Position numbers and translations under genes: made by a program. From JACGMN01 sp964522635 (GTDB taxonomy: Archaea > Halobacteriota > Syntropharchaeia > Alkanophagales > Methanospirareceae), in assembly GCA_964522635.1 (NCBI GenBank), contig CAZFWT010000048.1:1-15371 (forward strand): a stretch of DNA of 15,371 nucleotides, read 5' to 3'. A model generated the notes under the pieces. It was not told where the DNA came from. It ran no database searches and saw only the letters and a list, made by a program, of their open reading frames with translations. Shown piece after piece: positions 1 to 7,063 of the stretch (its first letter is position 1; the number at the start of each line of letters is the position of its first letter).

Positions 1-2103
1 TCACAGTGGCAGCACACCACTGGCGAGGAACAGCGACGAGAATAATATAGCAACCATGTTCATCGCCTTGATCAGCGGATTGATCGCCGGCCCCGCGGTG
101 TCCTTGAACGGATCGCCGACCGTATCGCCAACGACCGCGGCCTTGTGCGCATCGCTGCCCTTACCGCCGAGATAGCCGTTTTCGATCATCTTCTTCGCAT
201 TGTCCCAGGCAGCACCACCGTTCGCCATCATCAACGCGAGCATCAAGCCCGAGATGATCACACCGATCAAGAGCCCGCCGAGCGCGATCGCGCCCAGGGC
301 GAGCCCAACCACCACCGGCACGACCACCGCGATCATACCAGGCACGATCATCTCTCGTAACGCCGCAGCGGTAACGATATCCACGCACTTGCCGTATTCC
401 GGCTTCGCCGTGCCGTCCCAGATGCCAGGGATCTCCTTGAACTGCCTTCTCACCTCTTCCACGACCTTGAATGCGCCCTTGCCCACGGCACGCATCATCA
501 CCGCACTGAAGATAAAGGGCAGCAGCCCGCCGATCAGCAGCCCGATGAGCACGAGCGGATTGAAGAGGCTGAAACTCTCCGGCGGTAAATTCACCTTGTG
601 CAGATAGTCCGAGAACAATGCTAATGCTGCAATCGCCGCGGAAGCAATCGCATAGCCCTTCGTAACAGCCTTCGTCGTGTTACCAACAGCATCGAGCTTG
701 TCGGTCGTGTCCCTCACGTTGGACGGCAAATCGGCCATCTCCGCGATGCCGCCTGCATTGTCAGTGATCGGCCCATAAGAATCGAGCGCGACCACGATCC
801 CGGTCGCCGAGAGCATGGCAACCGCGGTAATCGAGATTCCGTACAGACCTGCAGTCATCGAGCCCGTCACCACAAACGGCACGAGATACGCGACCAGAAT
901 ACCGCTGCAGATAATGAGCACGGGCCAGCCCAGCGAGATCATGCCCACCGCAAGCCCGGTAATGAGATTGGTGCCCGCGCCCGTTTTGCTCGCGTCTGCT
1001 ATTGATCGTACGGGCGCATGATCCTGCGTATAATACTCGATCGCCACGACCATAAGCGCCATGATGAGGATCCCGATGATCGAGGCACCGAAGAGCGAGT
1101 ACGCTGCTGCATTATTACCGAACAGCGTGATGGTGATCGGGAAGAAGAGAATGATACTGAGTATCGCGGCAGTGAACACGCCCTTGTACAGCGTGGGCAT
1201 GATCTTCTCCTCCTTGCCCATCCGCACCGCGAAGACCGCGATGATCGAGGCGAAGATCGCGACTGCGCCCAGAATTAACGGATACTCGATTACCGTCATC
1301 GCGCTCGCCACACCCGGGAAGATGCTCGATACGTTGCCCGCATTGACCATCAAGCCGCCGATGAGCATCGCCGCCAGCGCCGTCACCACGTACGTCTCGA
1401 AGAGGTCCGCGCCCATGCCTGCGCAGTCGCCCACGTTGTCGCCCACGTTGTCCGCGATGACACCAGCGTTACGCGGATCGTCTTCCGGTATGCCCGCTTC
1501 TACCTTGCCCACGAGGTCTGCACCAACGTCGGCCGCTTTCGTGTAGATCCCGCCCCCGATCCGTGCGAATAACGAGATCAAGGACGCGCCGAAGCCGTAG
1601 CCCACGACCAGATCGACCGCGTGCGAGCCACCGCCGAAGGCGATGTAGAACATGCTCGTGCCCAGTAGCGCGAGCCCGACCACCGCGAGCCCGGTTACCG
1701 CACCGCCCTTGAACGCGATGTCGAGCGCGCTCCGAACGCCTGAGAAGGCGGCCTGCGCAACGCGCGTGTTGCCACGGGTTGAGACGGACATGCCGATATA
1801 GCCCGCAGCCGCAGAGCCAGCGGCACCCACCAGGAATCCGAGCGCAACCCTGCCGGAATCCAGATACCCACCTTCAAACGCGTTACCAAGTGCAACCACT
1901 AAAATGGCCGCGACGATAACAGCAACGATCGCGATCGTCCGGTATTCACGGTTCAAGTACGCTGACGCGCCCTCCTGTATCGCGCCTGAGATCGCGTTCA
2001 TCTGCTCACTGCCCGAGTCCTGCTTCAGCGTGTACAGGGCGAAGTACGCCGCGAATGCCAAACTCACCAGTCCCGCAAAGGGAGCCAACCATAACAAATC
2101 CAT
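1..2103 (-). CDS. hppA: Membrane-bound proton-translocating pyrophosphatase, K+-independent type
   Basis: The 700-residue protein is an integral-membrane pump that hydrolyses PPi to move ions across the cytoplasmic membrane, and about 700 residues is normal for the family. The first catalytic block is DVGADLVGKVE (D192, K200, E202: the DX7KXE signature), followed by the Asp-rich DNVGDNVGD (218-226). A matching acidic block near the C terminus contains VVGDTVGDPFKDTAG. The segment GNTTKAVTKG carries Lys478 and Thr481, at the positions that separate K+-independent from K+-dependent enzymes. Since known Na+ pumps are K+-dependent, H+ transport is inferred. I chose the ATG at 2103 because GGTGAT (2116-2111) lies 7 nt upstream as a Shine-Dalgarno site; a GTG at 2115 would overlap that site. 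The stop TGA is at 1-3, so the gene is complete. It is divergent from the METTL5-like gene. Confidence 0.96.
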   Translation of the reverse strand: MDLLWLAPFAGLVSLAFAAYFALYTLKQDSGSEQMNAISGAIQEGASAYLNREYRTIAIVAVIVAAILVVALGNAFEGGYLDSGRVALGFLVGAAGSAAAGYIGMSVSTRGNTRVAQAAFSGVRSALDIAFKGGAVTGLAVVGLALLGTSMFYIAFGGGSHAVDLVVGYGFGASLISLFARIGGGIYTKAADVGADLVGKVEAGIPEDDPRNAGVIADNVGDNVGDCAGMGADLFETYVVTALAAMLIGGLMVNAGNVSSIFPGVASAMTVIEYPLILGAVAIFASIIAVFAVRMGKEEKIMPTLYKGVFTAAILSIILFFPITITLFGNNAAAYSLFGASIIGILIMALMVVAIEYYTQDHAPVRSIADASKTGAGTNLITGLAVGMISLGWPVLIICSGILVAYLVPFVVTGSMTAGLYGISITAVAMLSATGIVVALDSYGPITDNAGGIAEMADLPSNVRDTTDKLDAVGNTTKAVTKGYAIASAAIAALALFSDYLHKVNLPPESFSLFNPLVLIGLLIGGLLPFIFSAVMMRAVGKGAFKVVEEVRRQFKEIPGIWDGTAKPEYGKCVDIVTAAALREMIVPGMIAVVVPVVVGLALGAIALGGLLIGVIISGLMLALMMANGGAAWDNAKKMIENGYLGGKGSDAHKAAVVGDTVGDPFKDTAGPAINPLIKAMNMVAILFSSLFLASGVLPL

Positions 2104-2151
2104 GTTCAGTATCACCTACTTCACTTTACGTTACTTTACTTCAGTTTTTCA

Positions 2152-2170
2152 GGCCATTTCAGCAATGGCC
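2152..2170 (-). other. 7-bp perfect stem-loop in the probable hppA leader
   Basis: GGCCATT (2152-2158) pairs perfectly with AATGGCC (2164-2170) around a 5-nt loop. If transcription of hppA starts from the TATA tract at 2209-2221, this hairpin falls in an untranslated leader of roughly 85 nt, about 48 nt upstream of the start codon. No T-run follows it on the minus strand, so it does not look like a terminator. A regulatory role is only a guess. Confidence 0.4.
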
Positions 2171-2208
2171 ACATCACGATGAGCTTCTGCACTTTTCTTG
2201 TACGACCT

Positions 2209-2221
2209 TACATATATATAG
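2209..2221. promoter_or_regulatory. TATA tract between divergent hppA and the METTL5-like gene
   Basis: The sequence TACATATATATAG is the strongest TATA-like tract in the 190-bp divergent interval. Its core is nearly symmetric and reads as a TATA box on both strands. Start sites about 26 nt away would give a leader of about 50 nt for the methyltransferase gene, which has a Shine-Dalgarno site, and about 85 nt for hppA. Neither flank has a textbook BRE, so bidirectional use is inferred. Confidence 0.5.
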
Positions 2222-2293
2222 TGCGGTTTTTTCACTCTCTTCGCTTTCGCGCTCTCTCACACACACCGCGCCGACGACCGCTGGGGAGGACAA

Positions 2294-2896
2294 ATGAAGA
2301 AACGCGAGCTGGAAATCATGCTGGAACGCGTCGAGGATATCGAGCAGCCTGAGGTCGAGAGCGAGCAGTACGCGACACCTGCGCCCGTTGCTGCTGAATT
2401 GCTCTTCTTCGCCTTCAGTCACGGCGATATCGCCGACCGGGTAGTCTACGATCTCGGCTGCGGCAATGGCATCCTGGGCATCGGTGCTAAGCTCCTCGGT
2501 GCTCGTGCGGTCATCGGAATAGACAGGGACGGGAAAGCGCTTGAGACCGCGCGAAAGAATAGCATGACGTTCAGGGTGGAGATGGACTTCAGGCAGTGCG
2601 AGATCCAGGACGTTGAAGACGAGGGTGATACCATCGTGATGAATCCGCCCTTCGGCGCACAGTGGAAGAACCGGCATGCGGATCGCGCATTCCTGGAGAA
2701 AGCGCTTGTGATCGCGCCTGTCGTCTACTCGATCCATAACGCAGGCAGTGAGGCGTTCATCAGGCGTCTGCTCCCCGCGACCACCATTGACCGGTTCCCG
2801 ATCGCATTCCCACTCAAACGGCGGTTCGCCTTCCACCAGAAGGACAGGAAGGTTATACCGGTAGACATCTATCGGATCGCACGACAGCGCGAGTAA
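2294..2896 (+). CDS. METTL5-like N6-adenine RNA methyltransferase
   Basis: This 200-residue Rossmann-fold SAM methyltransferase belongs to the COG2263/METTL5 group. The N terminus has EQYATPAPVAAELL (24-37), typical of this group. SAM-binding motif I is DLGCGNGILGIGA (53-65) and an acidic motif II lies in GIDRD (75-79). The catalytic motif IV is NPPFGAQ (117-123), the [ND]PP[FY] signature of amino-N6-adenine methylases. Eukaryotic METTL5 makes one m6A in 18S rRNA with the partner TRMT112, so an rRNA adenine target is inferred here; no partner gene is visible in the window. The ATG at 2294 is preceded by GGGGAGGA (2283-2290), a strong Shine-Dalgarno site at short spacing. The gene stands alone, convergent with the dUTPase-like gene 54 bp downstream. 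Confidence 0.88.
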   Translation: MKKRELEIMLERVEDIEQPEVESEQYATPAPVAAELLFFAFSHGDIADRVVYDLGCGNGILGIGAKLLGARAVIGIDRDGKALETARKNSMTFRVEMDFRQCEIQDVEDEGDTIVMNPPFGAQWKNRHADRAFLEKALVIAPVVYSIHNAGSEAFIRRLLPATTIDRFPIAFPLKRRFAFHQKDRKVIPVDIYRIARQRE

Positions 2897-2950
2897 TGTA
2901 GTGTATTGTATTCGCGCCTCGTGCATTACGCAAGCAAGCTACTGCTTTTC

Positions 2951-3508
2951 TCACTGATCGATGTTCTCTGACTGGTAGATCCCGCAGTAGCCATTGTCTG
3001 GAACATCGGCGAGTTTGACAAAGACGAGCTGGAGAAGACGTGCATTACGCATCACGACAAAGCCACGCTCGTTGTAAACCACCAGCAGTGACTCGCTCCG
3101 CCCCTCGTAGCCCGCGTCCCAGAACCCCGTTTCCAGGGTAACACCACAGCGGATGAGACTCGTTCTCGGAGCGCCAAAGGCCATCACGTCCTTCGGGAGA
3201 TGAACGATCTCGTTGTATATGACCTTGTAGGCGCCGGGCCGCAGGAAGACCTGATCACCATCGGCAAACCCGAGCGGCTCGGTCTCCGAGAGCGTCCGTT
3301 CTGCGTTACTGAAATCCACGCAGCCCGGGCTCGTGAGCTTTTCTATCCGCCGCACCGTCAAATCCACACCATTCGGCTGCGTTTGCGTGTCAACATCAAT
3401 CAAGTTCTCGACTAAGGGCGGTTTGACCTGTAACAGCGCTCTTATATGATCGCTTGTAAGCACTGATCCAGGCAGCTCTGAGCGGTCTTTCGCCATCGAT
3501 CGGTTCAT
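2951..3508 (-). CDS. dut: dUTPase / dCTP deaminase family nucleotide hydrolase (archaeal Dut-like)
   Basis: The 185-residue protein has the trimeric dUTPase/dCTP-deaminase fold motifs: QPNGVDL (44-50), PRTSLIR (114-120), FWDAGYEGRSES (129-140) and RLLQLVF (157-163). The tail YCGIYQSENIDQ resembles the archaeal dUTPase branch more than bacterial dCTP deaminases. It should remove dUTP (to dUMP + PPi) and keep uracil out of DNA; a deaminase or bifunctional activity cannot be excluded from sequence alone. The usual RIAQL is RLLQL here. ATG at 3508 lies 25 nt from a TTTAAA box (3531-3536), which fits a leaderless mRNA; a second ATG at 3496 is possible. The gene is divergent from the CitG-like gene. 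The PPi released could in principle feed the nearby pyrophosphatase, but nothing shows a specific link. Confidence 0.85.
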   Translation of the reverse strand: MNRSMAKDRSELPGSVLTSDHIRALLQVKPPLVENLIDVDTQTQPNGVDLTVRRIEKLTSPGCVDFSNAERTLSETEPLGFADGDQVFLRPGAYKVIYNEIVHLPKDVMAFGAPRTSLIRCGVTLETGFWDAGYEGRSESLLVVYNERGFVVMRNARLLQLVFVKLADVPDNGYCGIYQSENIDQ

Positions 3509-3530
3509 CGTGTTCTTTTTAATTTCACCG

Positions 3531-3536
3531 TTTAAA
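3531..3536 (-). promoter_or_regulatory. TATA box of the dUTPase-like gene
   Basis: On the minus strand the context is AAGATTTAAACGG. The box centre is about 25 nt upstream of the ATG at 3508, the usual TATA-to-start distance in archaea, so transcription and translation probably begin at almost the same base. No Shine-Dalgarno site is seen, which agrees. Confidence 0.55.
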
Positions 3537-3556
3537 TCTTACATACAGCAAGAGCC

Positions 3557-3566
3557 TTTTGCTTAA
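3557..3566 (+). promoter_or_regulatory. Weak TATA-like box for the CitG-like gene
   Basis: The sequence TTTTGCTTAACC spans this site and its centre lies about 29 nt before the ATG at 3593. It is the best candidate in the short divergent interval and there is no clear Shine-Dalgarno site before the gene. The match to a TATA box is weak. Confidence 0.25.
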
Positions 3567-3592
3567 CCACCGCTAGCTCGGCGCGAGCGAGC

Positions 3593-4468
3593 ATGAACGA
3601 GGACGACGTTGCACGAAGCGCGCAATTGGCGCTGCTCCTGGAAGTGTCTGCGTATCCGAAGCCGGGAAACGTAGATCGTACTCACGATTTCGCTGATACG
3701 AGCTACGAGCATTTCCTCGCCTCCTCTGTTGCGCTCTACCCGATCTTCAGGGATGCCGCCGTGCAGGGTCGCAGCACGGGCACGGGTCTGGGAAGCTTGG
3801 TGAAACGCGGCGTTGAAGAGAGTCGTGCATGGCAACGCGGTGGGAACACGCATTTCGGCGCTTTACTCCTGCTCGTTCCGTTGACCATGGCTGCCGGCGC
3901 GTGCGAGTGCTACGATCCACTCGAGCTACAACGAACAGCAACGGAAAAAATGCGCTGCACCACCGTGGACGACGCAATCGACGTGTACCAGGCATTCCCG
4001 AAGGCCAGGGTCAAAGTGCGCACAGCCGTGCCCGAATTCGATCTGACCAGCGAAGCGGCGATCGACGAGATACGAGCAAAAGAGTACACGCTCTATCAGA
4101 TATTTCAGATCTCCGCAGCTTACGATATGATCTCACGCGAATTGGTGGGCGGATTTGAACGGACCTTCACGAGTGCCGCACTCCTGAGCGAGCTGGCAGG
4201 AACTGAGCGGATCAATGAGGCGATCACGCATGCTTATCTCCGCTTGCTCGCGGCAGAAGAGGACACGTTTATCACCATGAAATTCGGCACTGAGCGGAGC
4301 AGCTACGTGAAGAAGAGAGCGAAAGAGATTGTGGATAACGGCTGCAAACATGAACAGATAGAAGCATTCGATAACGAGCTCGTAAGTGCAAGGCTCAATC
4401 CCGGCTCGACCGCAGACCTCATTGCCGCAGCACTATTCCTCTGCATCCTTGCCGGGCTCAGATTTTGA
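3593..4468 (+). CDS. Triphosphoribosyl-dephospho-CoA synthase family protein (CitG/MdcB-like)
   Basis: The 291-residue protein belongs to the CitG/MdcB family (COG1767). In bacteria, members make the 2'-(5''-triphosphoribosyl)-3'-dephospho-CoA prosthetic-group precursor of citrate or malonate lyases. Visible motifs are YPKPGNVDR (21-29), followed by HDFADTSYEHFLAS (31-44), and GGNTHFGALLLLVP (83-96), the family's substrate and nucleotide-binding region. No citrate or malonate lyase genes are nearby. The archaeal branch is therefore likely to have another substrate, and I recall relatives near tetrahydromethanopterin genes in other organisms, but this window cannot test that. The ATG at 3593 lacks a clear Shine-Dalgarno site. 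The last 36 bp overlap the 3' end of the convergent Clp1-like gene. Family assignment is strong; the exact reaction is unknown. Confidence 0.85.
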   Translation: MNEDDVARSAQLALLLEVSAYPKPGNVDRTHDFADTSYEHFLASSVALYPIFRDAAVQGRSTGTGLGSLVKRGVEESRAWQRGGNTHFGALLLLVPLTMAAGACECYDPLELQRTATEKMRCTTVDDAIDVYQAFPKARVKVRTAVPEFDLTSEAAIDEIRAKEYTLYQIFQISAAYDMISRELVGGFERTFTSAALLSELAGTERINEAITHAYLRLLAAEEDTFITMKFGTERSSYVKKRAKEIVDNGCKHEQIEAFDNELVSARLNPGSTADLIAAALFLCILAGLRF

Positions 4469-5380
4469 GGGCAGTAAACGATCGGGCCTGACCTCTTTCC
4501 AGCGCCCCTGGACATTCATGAGCTTTACGGCACCGGGCATTATCATGCCTATCGCCATCAGTGCGCCATCACGGTTCTCAACGGGCGCCGGGGTAGCAAC
4601 GACTGCCGTGCCACGGTCGAGATCCAGGGTATTAACGATCCCGAGCCCGCAGACTTCCGCGCTACCGCGTGAAGTATCTCCGTTGCTGTTGCTATAAAGC
4701 CCTGCAATGCTCCCCTCAGCCGGCGGCCACGCGAAGACCCTGAGTTCAAAAACCCGTCTTCGTGCCCTCTCGAAGTACGCAGTGTACGCACGTTCTCGTA
4801 GCGCCCGCCGCTCCTCGCGCGTTCGCGTTCGCACGTGTTCCGAGCTGCGTATCCGGAGCACGGGGCACGTCAGGCGGGTCAAAATTTGACCCAGCTCATC
4901 CCCGCGCTCAATCGCCAGAACCAGTGCCGGATGTAGCGCAGCAATCTCCTGGAGCTTAAACGCCGTTGCTGCCTCGCCCTCCACCCAACCGGTCGAATCC
5001 ACGATCACCACCGCTGCCCCGAGTGTGGTGGCCTTCCGTACCGCCGCTACTGTTCCCTGCACGCACTCGCTGGTACAGCTCCTTGGCGAGACATCGCCGA
5101 CGAAGTAGAGCCCGCGAAGCGGCGCATCCGAAAGTCGGCGCAGCTTCCGCTCTACCAGGCCCATACCGATGCAGCACGGCGGCCCGATATCACTTTGGCC
5201 GACATCTGCATCGACCACGGCCACGGGGAGCTGCTGCTCGTAAAATCGGTTCGCAAGTGCCGTAACTGTGTGGGTCTTGCCGACATCGACCGCCCCAAGC
5301 AAGAAGAGGATGACTGGCTTCTCAGTGCCCGTAAGCGCATCAGGTATCGCTTCTTCTGGAGCTTGCAGCTCGTTTAACAT
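4433..5380 (-). CDS. Clp1/Grc3-type polynucleotide 5'-kinase
   Basis: The 315-residue P-loop protein is of the Clp1/Grc3/NOL9 group (COG1341), whose members phosphorylate 5'-OH ends of RNA or DNA with ATP. It shows Walker A GAVDVGKT (29-36) and the family hallmark DADVGQSDIGPP (57-68). VVIVDSTGWVEG (124-135) matches the conserved T-x-GW motif, and an Arg/Glu-rich lid segment runs from about residue 183 to 206. A C-terminal domain of about 100 residues completes the short archaeal form. It probably acts in the cytoplasm on RNA ends after tRNA splicing or RNA repair, which is inferred from the family. The start ATG at 5380 lacks a clear Shine-Dalgarno site. The gene is divergent from UPF0147 and its stop TAG lies inside the CitG-like gene. 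Confidence 0.88.
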   Translation of the reverse strand: MLNELQAPEEAIPDALTGTEKPVILFLLGAVDVGKTHTVTALANRFYEQQLPVAVVDADVGQSDIGPPCCIGMGLVERKLRRLSDAPLRGLYFVGDVSPRSCTSECVQGTVAAVRKATTLGAAVVIVDSTGWVEGEAATAFKLQEIAALHPALVLAIERGDELGQILTRLTCPVLRIRSSEHVRTRTREERRALRERAYTAYFERARRRVFELRVFAWPPAEGSIAGLYSNSNGDTSRGSAEVCGLGIVNTLDLDRGTAVVATPAPVENRDGALMAIGMIMPGAVKLMNVQGRWKEVRPDRLLPSKSEPGKDAEE

Positions 5381-5387
5381 CGCAAAG

Positions 5388-5399
5388 TTATTTTTATTG
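5388..5399 (-). promoter_or_regulatory. A/T-rich block upstream of the Clp1-like gene
   Basis: On the minus strand this reads CAATAAAAATAA. It is the most A/T-rich block before the kinase gene, but its centre is only about 14 nt from the ATG, too close for a leaderless start at that codon. A weaker CTATTT near 5409 is better spaced at about 29 nt. Either could be the promoter. Confidence 0.25.
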
Positions 5400-5509
5400 C
5401 CGGGCGAAATAGTTTAGGTAGTTAGTTAGTGAAGCTTCTTTAGCACGCTTAGCTACTGCGTTCTTTTCCCGGTTACACGGGCACAATTGGGGTGATACTG
5501 GAATATAAT

Positions 5510-5782
5510 ATGGAACCGGCAGAGAGAGAGGAGGTGGTACATCGCTGTATTGAGATGCTGGATGATATCCTTGGCGATACCACCGTGCCGCGAAACCTGC
5601 GGAGATCGACGGGCGAATTAAAAGACCAGCTGCTGAACGGCGAGGAATCTCTAGCCATGCGCGTCGCTTCGGTGATCTCTGATTTCGATGAGCTGAGCTC
5701 CAACCCGAACACCCCCGCTCATACACGAGCGCAGATCTGGAGCATAGTCAGTAAGCTGGAGACGATCTCCGGCGAAGATTGA
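5510..5782 (+). CDS. UPF0147 family protein
   Basis: The 90-residue acidic, mostly helical protein belongs to the archaeal UPF0147 family (COG1698), whose function is unknown. The diagnostic segment is DDILGDTTVPRNLRRSTGEL (residues 18-37). A small all-alpha cytoplasmic protein is expected; no membrane segment, cysteine cluster or catalytic motif is visible. I chose ATG 5510 over a GTG at 5492, because that GTG lies inside GGTGAT (5491-5496), a plausible though somewhat distant Shine-Dalgarno site, and because the family normally starts just before this point. The following YchF gene begins 12 bp after the stop and its Shine-Dalgarno site abuts the UPF0147 stop. The two are almost certainly co-transcribed, which suggests a job linked to ribosomes or translation. 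Confidence 0.88.
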   Translation: MEPAEREEVVHRCIEMLDDILGDTTVPRNLRRSTGELKDQLLNGEESLAMRVASVISDFDELSSNPNTPAHTRAQIWSIVSKLETISGED

Positions 5783-5794
5783 GGTAACCAATTG

Positions 5795-7009
5795 ATGATC
5801 ACGATAGCAATTGCGGGAAAGCCGAACTCGGGCAAATCAACCTTCTTCAAAGCGGCCACGCTCGCAGACGTTGAGATCGCTTCGTATCCGTTCACCACTA
5901 TCAAGCCGAACACCGGGATCGCGTACGTGAAGGTGGACTGTCCGTGTCAGGAACCGGCGATTCAGCAGGAGCTTGGCGGTAAATCGTGCGGGAAGTGCGT
6001 TGACGGTGTTCGATTCGTGCCGATGGGGCTGCTCGATGTCGCGGGTCTGGTCAGAGGTGCGCACGAGGGCCGCGGATTGGGCAACGAGTTCCTGGATGAG
6101 CTCAGACAGGCAGAAGCGATCATCCACGTCGTCGATGCCGCTGGTGGGACAGATGCGGATGGCAATGTGGTAGATCTTGGGAGCCACGATCCCCACGAAG
6201 ATCTCGAGTTCTTCAAAACAGAGCTGAACCTGTGGGTCTGCGGGATAATCAAGCGCAACTGGCGTAAGATAGAGCGAAAAGCGGAATTAGAGGGTCTGAA
6301 GATCGAGCGCCTGCTGGCTGAGCAACTGACTGGCGTCGGCGTCTCTGAGGAGCAGATAAAGGCCGCGCTTCTGGAGCCTACGAGCCCTGACCGAGCGAAT
6401 TTCAGGTCCTGGAGCGACGATGACCTCCACACACTGGCGGCCGCAGTCATCAGGAGGAGCAAGAAGATGGTCATCGCGGCGAACAAAGCTGATAATGCGC
6501 CTCACGAGAACCTCGAGAACCTGAAAAAGGGGTATGCGGCGAGCGAGGGCGAACGGGTCATTCCCTGCTCCGCGGCCGCTGAACTCGCGTTACGAACCGC
6601 AGCAAAGAACAAGCTCATCACCTACGTGCCCGGCGATGCGGATTTCGAGATCGTGGGCGAGCTCACGGAGAAACAACGCAAAGGGCTGGAAAAGATACGA
6701 GCGTTCTTGCATGCCCACGGTGGGACCGGGGTTCAGACGATCCTCAATTACGCGGTCTTCGATCTGCTGGACTACGTTGTCGCCTATCCGGTGGAGGACG
6801 AGCACAAGTTCTGCGACTCCAGCGGGCGAATCCTGCCTGACGCATTCCTGCTCAAACGCGGGAGTACCGCACGCGATCTGGCCTTCGCCGTGCATTCTGA
6901 CATCGGCGAGAGCTGCCTTTATGGCGTTGATGCACGCACCAAACTCCGCCTTGGTGAGAAGCACGAATTGGTGAACAGGGATATTATCAAGATCGTCTCC
7001 ACGAAGTAA
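5795..7009 (+). CDS. ychF: Archaeal YchF/OLA1-type translation-associated GTPase
   Basis: The 404-residue protein is an Obg-family NTPase of the archaeal YchF type. It has G1 GKPNSGKS (8-15), G3 DVAGLV (from 81), G4 NKAD (230-233), a helical insert and a C-terminal TGS domain (roughly 310-404, including LLKRGSTARDLAFAVH). Bacterial YchF and human OLA1 have a degenerate G4 (NxxE) and prefer ATP; the intact NKAD here predicts GTP use. Four cysteines, C49-P-C51 and C65-G-K-C68, form a likely zinc knuckle just after switch I, as in archaeal relatives. The role is probably ribosome-associated. ATG 5795 is preceded by GAGGT (5781-5785) at 9 nt, so the TTG at 5792 is not needed. It is the second gene of the UPF0147 operon and convergent with the GDPD gene. 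Confidence 0.95.
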   Translation: MITIAIAGKPNSGKSTFFKAATLADVEIASYPFTTIKPNTGIAYVKVDCPCQEPAIQQELGGKSCGKCVDGVRFVPMGLLDVAGLVRGAHEGRGLGNEFLDELRQAEAIIHVVDAAGGTDADGNVVDLGSHDPHEDLEFFKTELNLWVCGIIKRNWRKIERKAELEGLKIERLLAEQLTGVGVSEEQIKAALLEPTSPDRANFRSWSDDDLHTLAAAVIRRSKKMVIAANKADNAPHENLENLKKGYAASEGERVIPCSAAAELALRTAAKNKLITYVPGDADFEIVGELTEKQRKGLEKIRAFLHAHGGTGVQTILNYAVFDLLDYVVAYPVEDEHKFCDSSGRILPDAFLLKRGSTARDLAFAVHSDIGESCLYGVDARTKLRLGEKHELVNRDIIKIVSTK

Positions 7010-7063
7010 CTGGGTGGTGCTGAACTAGCGTAGCGCGACAGCGATTACTGGCCCATGCTCAGC

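Noticed and set aside
2104..2115. GTG start for hppA
   Set aside because: It overlaps the GGTGAT Shine-Dalgarno site that is correctly spaced for the ATG at 2103.
2174..2926. A 250-codon minus-strand open frame, longer than the gene it opposes
   Set aside because: It runs antisense to the METTL5-like gene, whose motifs are unmistakable, and the translated product shows no recognisable domain.
5492..5509. GTG start for UPF0147
   Set aside because: It lies inside the GGTGAT candidate ribosome-binding site, and the ATG at 5510 fits the family start.
5962..6486. A 174-codon minus-strand open frame inside ychF
   Set aside because: It is Ser/Pro-rich shadow sequence of a conserved GTPase gene with no motif of its own.
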